This document shows, one piece after another, positions 10,429 to 20,453 of a stretch of DNA of 31,131 bases (position 1 is the stretch's first letter; every line of letters begins with the position of its first letter). Both the position numbers and the translations under genes were made by a program. This DNA comes from Tritrichomonas foetus (Eukaryota > Parabasalia > Tritrichomonadida > Tritrichomonadidae), in assembly GCA_001839685.1 (NCBI GenBank), contig MLAK01000989.1, positions 1 to 31,131 of the forward strand, read 5' to 3'. The notes under the pieces are model-generated. The model was not told the origin of the DNA and ran no database searches. It saw nothing but the letters and a program-made list of their open reading frames with translations.

Positions 10429-11646
10429 ATGGAGCCTGATTTATCGAAGAAGGAAAGGGAAAGTAGCGCCGCAGCTCTTGCTGCAGCTCGTGAAATGGGC
10501 TCAGCGCGTTGATATGACATTCTAGGGCTAATTGGTCGAGGCGGTACAGCAGATTGCTTTCTTGCCCGTAGCAAAAAATATACGCAAAATTTTTGCCTTA
10601 AACGAATCAAATTGGCACCAAATTTGGCCTGCCGACTCTGCGAACTTGACGCTTTACGACAGTTAAATTCCAATCGAGTTATTTGCCTCTACGATTATTT
10701 CATCGACGAACATGCTATTTACTTAATCCTCGAATATTGTCCTCGCGGCAGTTTGATGGACCACATCAGGCGCTGCGGGCCTCTCCACGGCGAAATATTA
10801 CGTTGCGTATGCAAACAATTATTATTGGCGGTTTCGTTCATCCACTCAAGGAGGGTGGCGCACCTCGACATCAAACCATCAAATATACTGATCGACAGAT
10901 ACTCCAGGCCAAGGCTTGCCGATTTCGGGCTTGCTCGGATGTTCGTCAATGATGATGGAATAAAGCAGAGGGCCGGAACACTTTTGTATATGTCACCTGA
11001 GCTGCTTCTCGGAAGGTCAAATTCCTCCAAGAAAATTGACCCCTTTAAGGCTGACGTGTGGGCACTTGGTGTCACTTTTTATGTTTTGGCCACTGGCGAT
11101 TCACCTTTTGGCGTGTTTATGGATGGCGCCGATTTAAAAGAGAAAATAGTATCACGTAGATACACAATATCATCTGATGTTGATCCAGAAATAGCCAATG
11201 TGATAAATATGATGTTTAGAGAGAGTGACCATCGCCCATCATACGACAATTTGCTTTCTCTTCCTGTTTTTATGAATACGAATGAGAGAGGCGCAGTAAT
11301 TCCGTGTGAGAATAGAGTGAAGGGTGATGCATCAAATTTCAATAGTGCCTCAAATTTCAATGATACATCAAATTTCACTGACAAAGATGATATGAATTAT
11401 TTGATGTCGAAGGATGATAATTTCGTGAGAAACAATCTCGAACTTCATCGAAGATCATCTGAAAATAGACATCATCTCTCCGTAATGACACGAACAAGTA
11501 AGCTACTCTTTAAGGGAAGCCCTACAGCACCAAAAATGGGAAGAAGGAATGTTGGATTGAATATGAATGCATCAATTCCAAAACAGCAAGGGTGCGCTTG
11601 CCAAGGATGTTGCTGCAATGATGGCTGTTCAAAAATTTGTGAATAA
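10429..11646 (+). CDS. Ser/Thr protein kinase with an in-frame TGA before the kinase domain (possible pseudogene)
   Basis: The frame from ATG 10429 to TAA 11644-11646 has 405 codons and one internal stop, TGA at 10510-10512 (codon 28). Codons 1-27 give an alanine-rich leader. Immediately after TGA come the kinase motifs: glycine loop IGRGGTADCF (about 35-44), the ATP-binding lysine in FCLKRI (K58), catalytic loop HLDIKPSN (D147, with L in place of the usual R), DFG (D165) and SPE for APE. No in-frame ATG exists between the TGA and mid-N-lobe, so a shorter product would lack the glycine loop. CGA to TGA is the simplest lesion. The tail has three 6-residue SNF repeats and ends in a 7-cysteine cluster, possibly a lipid anchor. 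Codons before about 11100 are clearly more GC-rich than those after. It converges with the BEACH gene, 175 bases away. Kinase identity is firm; activity is uncertain. Confidence 0.8.
11329..11382 (+). repeat. three tandem 18-bp units in kinase tail
   Basis: Units at 11329-11346, 11347-11364 and 11365-11382 share the core TCAAATTTCA and encode ASNFNS, ASNFND and TSNFTD. They are in frame, so copy number could vary without shifting the reading frame. Confidence 0.8.
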
Positions 11647-11821
11647 AATAGAGGTTATCCATGAATGAAAGTCATGTATTCTCATTTTTTGTTTTAATAT
11701 TTACATTTTTTGGTTGATTTTCACATCGTAAGCAGATATATAAAGTTCAACTGATAGAAAATAATCTTAATTCCGAAAAAAATTTATAAATATTCAAAAT
11801 TAATGTAAGATAGAAAGTTTT

Positions 11822-14800
11822 TTATTCAAGATCAACATAAAATACCGTACCATCTGCATCTGTAAGTACAAAAACAAGATATTGTGGAATACAATTGAGT
11901 GAAACAATGGTTTTTTGCGGAAGATTTCTTTGGAATATCTTTTTCAATGTTGGAATTTCTAAGAAAACAAATTGCTTGTTCTTGAAAATTAGGCCAATTC
12001 CATCAAATCCCGAATCAAGTTCTGCTCTGCACCAAAGAAGCATTTGTCCATCAAATTCAACTTCAGCGATTTGATTGGTATTGATTCCAAAGACTCGAAT
12101 GATTGTTGTTATTGATGAACGATCAGAGGTTTCAAATTCAGAAGCTACAACAATGTATCCATTTGATAGGAGCATCAATTTATTTAATTCATCATTTCCT
12201 TTCACATCAAAGGCTCTAATATATCTACCTGTTGGTAAGTAGCTTAAAATAAGTTTACGAGATTTATCAAGTGAGGCAATAAGTCTTAATGTTGGATTTG
12301 CATCAATATCAACAAGTGATGTTAAATGTGGTGTAACTCGATAAAGTGGCATTTGTTGTGGAGATTTAAGATTCCATAATGTCAGCGATGAATCACGCCA
12401 TGATGTAAGCAAAAATGTTCCACCAGCGTATGATAGGTTCGCAATTAATGAATGTTTCTGTCTCTGTGAGAAAACATGTGTTAATGAAGTTTGTTCTACA
12501 CGGAAAACATGGAATGAATTATCCCAAACAGAGGAAGAAACAAAATGTCCACCACTTGGTAAATATGCATAAGATTTTGATGGTGTTACACTTGAATTTG
12601 AAGGAACAATTAAAAATCTATCAATGGAGCCAATTTGTTGATAGTTTAATTGTAAAGTTTGCGATGTTTTCAAATTCTTTGGAATAGTTAAAGAACAGAA
12701 TTTCAAGTCTTTCGTCAAAAAGAACATAGTACTTCCAGAAACTGTAGAAAACCTTGGGGCTGAATTCAATTGAACAAGTTCTCTCATTGCTGGTGATTTA
12801 GTGAAGAAAAGTTTCGGCATTGGCGGAACATATTGTCTTTTTGGATGCGGCATTGTAAATAGTTGGCCAGGAATGATACCAACAGTATTGATGTGATTCT
12901 GAATGGCTTGAAGTGTTTGATTATCACTTCTAACTTCGGCAGTAACTGATGATTGGTAGCAGTATGAATGGAATGTATTAAAATGCTTAATTGCATTTTG
13001 TCCACTTTGATTGCAACCAAAGATTAAATCAATCCAGTCTGGTAAATGCTCAGAAACATAGGCACTTTCAAGCGCTTGCCTATGTATTCTAATGAAATCT
13101 TCAGCACTTTTGGCCCATGGTGGGAGAATAACATCATCTACACTTTGCCCAGTGCCTTCATCAATACCTAAATTAAAGTGATTTGCATTTACTAAGAAAT
13201 CAGGAAGCGTGAAAAATTCTGGAATAATTTCTCTGAAATCACTATTTAATGATGTAACGGCTTCATATGAAAGCGCAATAGATTTGAACATTCTATTAGC
13301 TTTATCAAACTTACCACTTTGCATTTCTATATGTGAAGTTGTGAATGGTTCAATACGACTTAAATAATGTACAACATAGAATGGATTCGAATAATGAACG
13401 CGATAAAGACATTTATATGGTGAATCAGGACATTCTTCATAATCACGAATCAGCTTTTGAAGTCTTTGCTCATTCAATGCACCAATTGGCTTAGATAAAT
13501 CTCGGTAGATCTTGGGGTTACTCAAATCAATTGTTTCACTTGTATAATCTGATAAAATCCATGGGAAAACAGGATATTGTGAAAGATCGTTGAATGATCT
13601 TCCACCAATTAAATTCAAATACATCAAATATTCATAATTTGAAAGTTGTCCACATTTCCAACGTTCAGTGAATTGTTGAATTACGTCTCTTCCTGGACTT
13701 GTTTGTAAAACTTTGATATTTGTGCATGATTTAAGAAGTCTTGTAACACTTGATCTATTTCCTTTTGAGAAATAAACAAAATATGACTTCTTTGTAGTTA
13801 AAAAGAATTCAAGACCAGAATCAATGTGTAGATATGATCGTCTGAGAACCATTTCCAAGTCAGAAAGTGGGAATTGAACAGATTTAGATTCATTTCCATT
13901 GAAGCAAATCTCATGGTTATTCATAAAGAACGTTCCATCATATGGAAGTGGTTTAGCAATTGTGATTAATTGAGCTTCAGTTGAAAATGAATAGCTTTTA
14001 ACTGAATCAGTATCATCTAGGCCATCTTTTAATGAACTTTCTTCATTTGAAGGAGCAACATCTTGTGCATTTAACCATCTTTCATATTTTGCATTAGCTG
14101 ATGCAGCTGTTGATTCATCACGAAGGAAAGATGCACGCATATGCTGATCAAATTTAAGATTTGGCTTCATAAATTCTCTTCTGAATTTTGTATCACAAAT
14201 TTGCCAAAGTTTCCAATGTTCAGCAGAACCACTAATACACCATGGACCACCATTTGATGATAAGTCACGCATTATTCTCTTATTCGCTTTGGCACAAAGA
14301 ACTTTTTGACGTTGAACCTCTTGGGTGAATAAAACATGTTCTTCTTCAAATGAAGAAAGAAAAGTGGTATCATTTTTAGGTGCTTTCAAGAGTGAGTTCC
14401 GTTCAAGTACTCGTTGACGAAGGTTTTCTAAACGTGCTTTTACTTGTTTTGTAACTAAGCTTGAACGATCATTCAAAAGGGAATAATAATTAGCACAGAT
14501 ATCTCTTGTAAGCTCGTTGAATTCAGTTGTAAAGTGCTTTAAGAAAATATCATTCTTTTCAATTACAGCTGAAAGAGATTTGGGGAAGAAACTCTTATAC
14601 TTTGTTGCAAATGAAATAAATTGGTCTCTCCGATCAGGTCTTTTTATGGCCACACGATAAAGTGCAGAAGAGAATAAATGAATCGAAGTTGCCATGTCTG
14701 AACTCAAACTAGACATCCTGTCAAATGCCATATTAAATATTTTTAAGGATTCTTCAAACATGGTTTCTTCACAACGTACAATATATCCTAAAATGAAAGA

Positions 14801-17800
14801 AAAGAGCTCGTAAACTTTCATTTTACCTTCAATAAAGGTAAATGAAGCATCAGAAGAGAATTTAGAATAGGCGATTAAAGAAACCATGCTTAAAGCAACA
14901 TCACGATCAAGCCATTCACCATTTGGTAAAATTCTTGCACTGAAATGATGTGATAAAGCGGAAATGGGCTGACTGAAAGCTTCAAGAAGATTCTGAAGAG
15001 GCCTATTTCCAGGTGTAGATGATTCAAGCGGTTGAATGAATTCTCTATCATGTAAGCTATTTAATTGAACATTTACATAAAATGGCTCACTATTAGAAAT
15101 ATAGAACAAATAGTTGAACACTTCAGCTAAAGCAGAAAGGCAAATTGATTCATTAGCAACTTCATGTAAGAAATGAAGTGTCTTACAAAGTACTTTTCTT
15201 AAGAAAAGTGTTGTATCCCATTTCTTAGAGATTTGTAAAGACAACAAAAATGTGAAAACATCACCAAAATCATTTTGATTATGCCATACAACAGTTGCAC
15301 AAACTTTGGCAAAAATTTCAATCACAACATCATCATCACCAAATTCAACAACAGGCCTGTTTGCTTGATTCATGCAGTGAAACAGCCATAAGAACCACAT
15401 ATTACATTGCGGTAATGATTCACAATCAATGGCATTAAATAATTTCAACGATTTATTCAAATCATTCAAAAATTCTTGAACAAATTCAACTTCATAGAAA
15501 ATAGAAAGATGACAAATGAATGGAAGTATTGCAGATTGTAATGAAACATTGGCAAAATAGATTTTTAGCATGTATTGCCATAATGATGGTGTTAATTCAT
15601 GTGGATTAAATACTGGAATACAATTTAAGAAATAAACATCAATGGTATATGGTGGTTCAGCAATGGCATATGACATAATATGCTTATGAAGCATAACCAT
15701 AAACCTTAAAGCAAAAATTCGGACTTCTTCAGTTGGTGATTCAAATAATGGAATAAATTCATTAAAGAATCCATGATTTTCTACAACTTTATGGAAATTA
15801 AACACTTTCTTCTTCATTAATTTATACATATGTGAAAGTACTTCTAAATGCAAAACTGTTCCTTTTGATTCAATGAAAGAAAACTTGAAGAAAAGTTCTT
15901 GATCTTGTGATGTAAATTTCAAACAGGCAAGTTCCATTAAAAATTTCCACATTTCACTTCTTATTTCAATGTTTTCTTGATCATAGACCAATAATAAAAA
16001 TGCTTTAACAGATGTGACATTAATCATTAATTTAATAGAATCAACAAAAATATTAGATTTATATTGTGAAATTACAAACTTTTGGATTTCTGGTGTTGCA
16101 TGTTTCCAAAGAGTGAAATTAAACCAGAAATCTTTTGCCATTGATGTTCTAAATTCATCGCAATTGAGAACTTTATAGAATTCAATTAATTGGTTAATGA
16201 CTCTTCTTTGGAATGTTGAAGGATGAATTGTTGTAAGTAAATCAGCCAAACATTTGAAACCATCTGAATTAATGAATTCACTTTGAATCATTTCACTTGA
16301 ACTGCAAAATCTTGAAAATAGTCCAATTAATGACAATAAAAAGTTTTGAGCATCATTATTTGCTTCATTTTCAATTGGTAGGTCAACTTGGGTAAACAAT
16401 GGTAAAAATGTTTTCAGACCTCCAATATTTGTAGTTACATCACAAAATGAAGTTGAAAATGGAATAATATGAGCTCTTACTGTTGCATTAGCAACATCAT
16501 TTCGAGCAAGATTTGCACAAGTGTTATCTACAGTCATTCGTGCGTTGTAACAAAAGACTAAATTTGAATCATTAGCTTCAGTAAACAATGAAAAGCATTG
16601 TGGTGGAATTTCTGAAAACATACTTGAAGGTGAAGGAGAAAATGAATAAACAAAGTCAATTGGTAACATTGACATTAATGCTATTGTTTCTGGCAAAAGT
16701 GATGTACTAAACATATAAACACAACTCATATTGACTATTAATGGCATTTCACTAGAAGCAATCTTTGATGTTGTGATATTAGCAATACGGCCATTTTCAA
16801 TAACACCATCAAACTTCAAAGTTCGTTTAAGTTGGAAGGAACCAGCATTTTTACCATTAATATAGAAAGTTAAGGCAGCATTACTTATTGTTAATACTAA
16901 GTGATACCAACGATTTGGTTCAAAATTGTGTTCAGGTGACCAGCAATTTTTCTGTGCTTTATCACTTCTTTGATATTCGCAAACAAGGCGCTTTTTTTCA
17001 AAATAGAGTTCCAGTCTTTGATTAGAAGACGTAACTAATGAAAGAAGACGTGGCTTAGTTGAAGGAAGACCCCAAACAGCACCAAGTTCGAAACGAACCA
17101 TGAATGAAAAACCATTTTGGAAATATGAGCAACCAATTGGTGGTAAAGAGATTCCAGTATGTCTTCCATCAAAGTGGAAGAAAGATGAAGGTGATTCATG
17201 TGTCATTGATGATAAAATATTAGTGAAGCAGGAAATTAATAATCCTGTCCACCATGAGCGGTATGTTTTATTAACAGATCTCATTGATCTAATTGACTCG
17301 AAAAATGTTTTCCATTGAAATACAAATGATGAAACGGTCATAAACAATGTTAATAGTGCATTAATTGAATTTTTCTGTGAAGTGGTAATTTCGCTTTGTG
17401 TTGGGAATGATTGGATGTATTTAAGAATGGTAATTGGCATTTTTGAGCGGAAAACTTTAAGTTTATTAGTAACTGATGGTGAACAAATATGTGCAATAAA
17501 CCTAAATATTTCGGTGTGTTGTTCAAGATGTTTTGTAGATTCATGTAAAAATGGTAACATTTTTTGGTTATGAATTTCAGCTTGTCTTGGCAAGTTTGAA
17601 AGGGAAATTGGCTGTTCAAAAACCATTTCAAGCATAATATCAATTGTTTCATTTCCAAATGGAAGTCCACAAATTTCACGACATATTGTTTTCATCGCAA
17701 ATCTTGCAGCTCTTTTTTGCATCTCAACATTTGCTTGTAAAATTGGGATGTAACATTTTAATACACAATTCACAATATTCATATGTGCATCAAGTTCAGT

Positions 17801-20101
17801 CGCTATTGAAGGAAGCTGTGAAGCGTCTTCCATGAAATTATACTCAATAATATGATTTAAAACAGATTGTCTATTGATTACAAGAATTTGACACATGGTC
17901 TTCAGAAAGATAAGAATTAAATTAATCCATTGTACATCATCTTTATGTTTCAAGGATTCTTTGAAGAACGCTTGAATGTTTGGAAACAGGTTATCAAATG
18001 GAGTGCAAACCATCTTTTTATCAAATGAACCTGAATCAAGTTGAAGTCCTCTTTTAATTAAATCAAGGACAAATTCTTGAGTCATTGGTTCGAAAAGCAA
18101 ATGGAAAAGCATTTTTACAAAATGAGAAGAACAAAATAAATAACATCTAGTAGGATCATGTAATAGAAAAAGATCAATTAAATGAAGGATTTGAACACGC
18201 GATTGTCCGACAAATCCAACAAATTTTGGATCAATATGATCTTCAATTAATTTTAATTGCATGGATTGAAGTCTCATTTGATATCGAACAATAATGTCAA
18301 CCAAATCTGTTGCTGGAACAGCTTGTAAGAAAGCCGAAGGATTGGATTTAAACAAAATCGATAATAATTTATTGGCTTCATCAGCCATTTGTGGGGATGA
18401 ATTGTTAAAAATCTCACCAAGAGCAATCAACACATCTGGTGCATTTTTCGGGGCATTCACAAAACAATTACAAAGTAATTTAAAAATCGAATTTCTAATT
18501 AAACAGAAAAATCCTAAATCTTCACTTTCACTGCGAGATGTCCACATGTTATGTTGTGGGGCAAATGCATAGTTTGACAACAATAGTTTAAATCCATCTA
18601 TTGATGCTAATGCATGAGAAACTCTATCAATTGGAACATTAGATAATAATTGAATAGTGAAAAATGTAATTTCAGTTGCTAATAAAATATGATTTGATAA
18701 AGGTTTAACCATTTCTGGATTGTCTTCAAGATAAGATTGTGCAAAATGAAGAGAAACATCAGCAAAAATACTCAAAAATATTTCAGACGAATTAAAATTA
18801 GCAAAACTTCGTAGAATATTCATTAATTCTTTCAAATTATTTTTCGATGCAACCATATCGTGAACACCTAAAATTGCATATTGTGTTAGTTGATCGCGAT
18901 CATTTAAAGGATCTCTATGAATATTAATGACCAAATGTGATGGGAAAGTTTTGTCTGTGATGAATTCATAAATTGGAGGATCAATTATTTGTAATGATTT
19001 TTGAAAATCTGATGAAATCAATGACATTTCAGTTTCATCAAATGTTGTCGTAATTTCAAAAGATGCAAAATTAAAATGATCAATTGCCCAAATAGTAAAA
19101 GTAACAATTAAATGAAACATTTGATGTTTCCAAACAGCTTCTGCATAAGCTGGTCCAAGTTCAGCAACAAATTTCAAAAAGTTCAAGAATGAAATTCCAA
19201 GTTTAAATGTATCTTCATCAGAATTATTTGAATCGATATGTAAATAAATAAAACTTAATAGATTCATTCCGATTTGTAGCATTGGTGTAATTATATCTTT
19301 ATAGTGTCTCTGTGCGAATTCAATTGGAAATTTAACAAAGTCCCTTGGAATATTTGTGCAATCATTCAAAAAATGATTCACGAAATTTAAAGAACCATAT
19401 TTCATAACCCAAAATTGATAATATTCAATATAAAAATCAAAAATTGGCATATAAACATCATTCACAGTTGTTATTGAAGAAGTAAAATTTAAAAACAAAC
19501 CGAGAATTTGAGAATTAAACTTATTTATAACTTCATTATCTTTGGCTGATCGAGAATCATTGTGAAAGAAGCCGTGTAAAAGTTTAAATAATGGCGTCGA
19601 TAATTGAAGTACATCCTCCAGGTGTTCTGGAATATTTAAAAGGAATTGAAGTAATGGCTGAATATTAACAAGGATTATTTGAGACGTTGGATCACTTTCA
19701 GCGACAACTGCTGAGTAAATTCTTGGAAGTTGATACATATAATGAATTAAGTACCTGAATAAAAATGCCCGTGTGATAATAATTACTTCTTTATCTAGTC
19801 TTGAAAATGATTGAAAATTCGCTCCTAAAAAGTGAGTAAGTTGATCATATGGATTATCGGGTACAATCGGCTGTTCGAGCTCAAAAAGCTGTGCAAAAAA
19901 TTGATCTTCTGGTAATTTGCTTTCTTGATTTATATCTTGCCGAGTAAATTCGTGGTCTGGAATTTGCGCTAATATATGAGGAAGCTCTGGAAAATTCGAA
20001 AGTTGCGTATCTTTTCGAGGAACTTCAAGCGTATACCATTTTACCCATGTTCGAATGATGGGGTCATGAATTTGTCGTTTTCTTTGAAAAAGACCCCTCA
20101 T
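11822..20101 (-). CDS. giant BEACH-WD40 protein (neurobeachin/LRBA-like)
   Basis: Large scaffold protein of 2,759 residues, of the family acting in vesicle traffic, lysosome biology and autophagy. The open frame runs 33 codons further to a TTG at 20200, but the first ATG is at 20101. The first 960 or so residues look like helical armadillo-type repeats. A concanavalin A/laminin-G-like domain lies at about 985-1120 (NRWYHLVLTISNAALTFYINGK). A second helical region is followed by a PH-like domain at about 2040-2130 and the BEACH domain at about 2130-2385 (SNYEYLMYLNLIGGRSFND, then YRVHYSNPFYVVHYLSRIEP and LPPWAKSAEDFIRIHR). WD40-type beta-propeller sequence fills about 2440-2750. This is the canonical order of BEACH proteins. 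Uninterrupted for 8.3 kb, it argues against a high local sequencing error rate. Stop overlaps TAAA. The specific orthologue is not assigned. Confidence 0.93.
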   Translation of the reverse strand: MRGLFQRKRQIHDPIIRTWVKWYTLEVPRKDTQLSNFPELPHILAQIPDHEFTRQDINQESKLPEDQFFAQLFELEQPIVPDNPYDQLTHFLGANFQSFSRLDKEVIIITRAFLFRYLIHYMYQLPRIYSAVVAESDPTSQIILVNIQPLLQFLLNIPEHLEDVLQLSTPLFKLLHGFFHNDSRSAKDNEVINKFNSQILGLFLNFTSSITTVNDVYMPIFDFYIEYYQFWVMKYGSLNFVNHFLNDCTNIPRDFVKFPIEFAQRHYKDIITPMLQIGMNLLSFIYLHIDSNNSDEDTFKLGISFLNFLKFVAELGPAYAEAVWKHQMFHLIVTFTIWAIDHFNFASFEITTTFDETEMSLISSDFQKSLQIIDPPIYEFITDKTFPSHLVINIHRDPLNDRDQLTQYAILGVHDMVASKNNLKELMNILRSFANFNSSEIFLSIFADVSLHFAQSYLEDNPEMVKPLSNHILLATEITFFTIQLLSNVPIDRVSHALASIDGFKLLLSNYAFAPQHNMWTSRSESEDLGFFCLIRNSIFKLLCNCFVNAPKNAPDVLIALGEIFNNSSPQMADEANKLLSILFKSNPSAFLQAVPATDLVDIIVRYQMRLQSMQLKLIEDHIDPKFVGFVGQSRVQILHLIDLFLLHDPTRCYLFCSSHFVKMLFHLLFEPMTQEFVLDLIKRGLQLDSGSFDKKMVCTPFDNLFPNIQAFFKESLKHKDDVQWINLILIFLKTMCQILVINRQSVLNHIIEYNFMEDASQLPSIATELDAHMNIVNCVLKCYIPILQANVEMQKRAARFAMKTICREICGLPFGNETIDIMLEMVFEQPISLSNLPRQAEIHNQKMLPFLHESTKHLEQHTEIFRFIAHICSPSVTNKLKVFRSKMPITILKYIQSFPTQSEITTSQKNSINALLTLFMTVSSFVFQWKTFFESIRSMRSVNKTYRSWWTGLLISCFTNILSSMTHESPSSFFHFDGRHTGISLPPIGCSYFQNGFSFMVRFELGAVWGLPSTKPRLLSLVTSSNQRLELYFEKKRLVCEYQRSDKAQKNCWSPEHNFEPNRWYHLVLTISNAALTFYINGKNAGSFQLKRTLKFDGVIENGRIANITTSKIASSEMPLIVNMSCVYMFSTSLLPETIALMSMLPIDFVYSFSPSPSSMFSEIPPQCFSLFTEANDSNLVFCYNARMTVDNTCANLARNDVANATVRAHIIPFSTSFCDVTTNIGGLKTFLPLFTQVDLPIENEANNDAQNFLLSLIGLFSRFCSSSEMIQSEFINSDGFKCLADLLTTIHPSTFQRRVINQLIEFYKVLNCDEFRTSMAKDFWFNFTLWKHATPEIQKFVISQYKSNIFVDSIKLMINVTSVKAFLLLVYDQENIEIRSEMWKFLMELACLKFTSQDQELFFKFSFIESKGTVLHLEVLSHMYKLMKKKVFNFHKVVENHGFFNEFIPLFESPTEEVRIFALRFMVMLHKHIMSYAIAEPPYTIDVYFLNCIPVFNPHELTPSLWQYMLKIYFANVSLQSAILPFICHLSIFYEVEFVQEFLNDLNKSLKLFNAIDCESLPQCNMWFLWLFHCMNQANRPVVEFGDDDVVIEIFAKVCATVVWHNQNDFGDVFTFLLSLQISKKWDTTLFLRKVLCKTLHFLHEVANESICLSALAEVFNYLFYISNSEPFYVNVQLNSLHDREFIQPLESSTPGNRPLQNLLEAFSQPISALSHHFSARILPNGEWLDRDVALSMVSLIAYSKFSSDASFTFIEGKMKVYELFSFILGYIVRCEETMFEESLKIFNMAFDRMSSLSSDMATSIHLFSSALYRVAIKRPDRRDQFISFATKYKSFFPKSLSAVIEKNDIFLKHFTTEFNELTRDICANYYSLLNDRSSLVTKQVKARLENLRQRVLERNSLLKAPKNDTTFLSSFEEEHVLFTQEVQRQKVLCAKANKRIMRDLSSNGGPWCISGSAEHWKLWQICDTKFRREFMKPNLKFDQHMRASFLRDESTAASANAKYERWLNAQDVAPSNEESSLKDGLDDTDSVKSYSFSTEAQLITIAKPLPYDGTFFMNNHEICFNGNESKSVQFPLSDLEMVLRRSYLHIDSGLEFFLTTKKSYFVYFSKGNRSSVTRLLKSCTNIKVLQTSPGRDVIQQFTERWKCGQLSNYEYLMYLNLIGGRSFNDLSQYPVFPWILSDYTSETIDLSNPKIYRDLSKPIGALNEQRLQKLIRDYEECPDSPYKCLYRVHYSNPFYVVHYLSRIEPFTTSHIEMQSGKFDKANRMFKSIALSYEAVTSLNSDFREIIPEFFTLPDFLVNANHFNLGIDEGTGQSVDDVILPPWAKSAEDFIRIHRQALESAYVSEHLPDWIDLIFGCNQSGQNAIKHFNTFHSYCYQSSVTAEVRSDNQTLQAIQNHINTVGIIPGQLFTMPHPKRQYVPPMPKLFFTKSPAMRELVQLNSAPRFSTVSGSTMFFLTKDLKFCSLTIPKNLKTSQTLQLNYQQIGSIDRFLIVPSNSSVTPSKSYAYLPSGGHFVSSSVWDNSFHVFRVEQTSLTHVFSQRQKHSLIANLSYAGGTFLLTSWRDSSLTLWNLKSPQQMPLYRVTPHLTSLVDIDANPTLRLIASLDKSRKLILSYLPTGRYIRAFDVKGNDELNKLMLLSNGYIVVASEFETSDRSSITTIIRVFGINTNQIAEVEFDGQMLLWCRAELDSGFDGIGLIFKNKQFVFLEIPTLKKIFQRNLPQKTIVSLNCIPQYLVFVLTDADGTVFYVDLE

Positions 20102-20453
20102 TGCTTGATTTGATAAATATCGTTTTGATTCAATATATTTGAAAGTAAGTAATTCTGGAGTTCGCTTTTTTGCAATAAAAAAGCGGGTGGCAAATATCAA
20201 TTTGAAAACAAAACTTTTTGAATAAAATATTGGCTCTAAAGAATTTTTTGAATGCTTTGACTCAAACCACCAAGATATTGAAAATTCTGATATTAACGAT
20301 AACTTAATGAATTTTTTGGTAGATTATCTAAGTTATCATAGCTATCTCATAATTATTGAGATTAACTGTATAATTTAAAAACAATCGAAAATAGTTAAAG
20401 AAATAAAAACATATTTATTAAAAACAATTAGTAACAATAATAAAATCTATAGA
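20102..20453. other. BEACH upstream / calpain downstream gap
   Basis: About 350 bases between two minus-strand genes. The BEACH frame stays open without an ATG to about 20200. The rest is AT-rich and should hold the calpain 3' UTR and the BEACH promoter. No distinct motif is recognised. Confidence 0.45.

Noticed and set aside
10719..11384. Minus-strand frames opposite the kinase
   Set aside because: They are shadows of a clear kinase domain on the plus strand.
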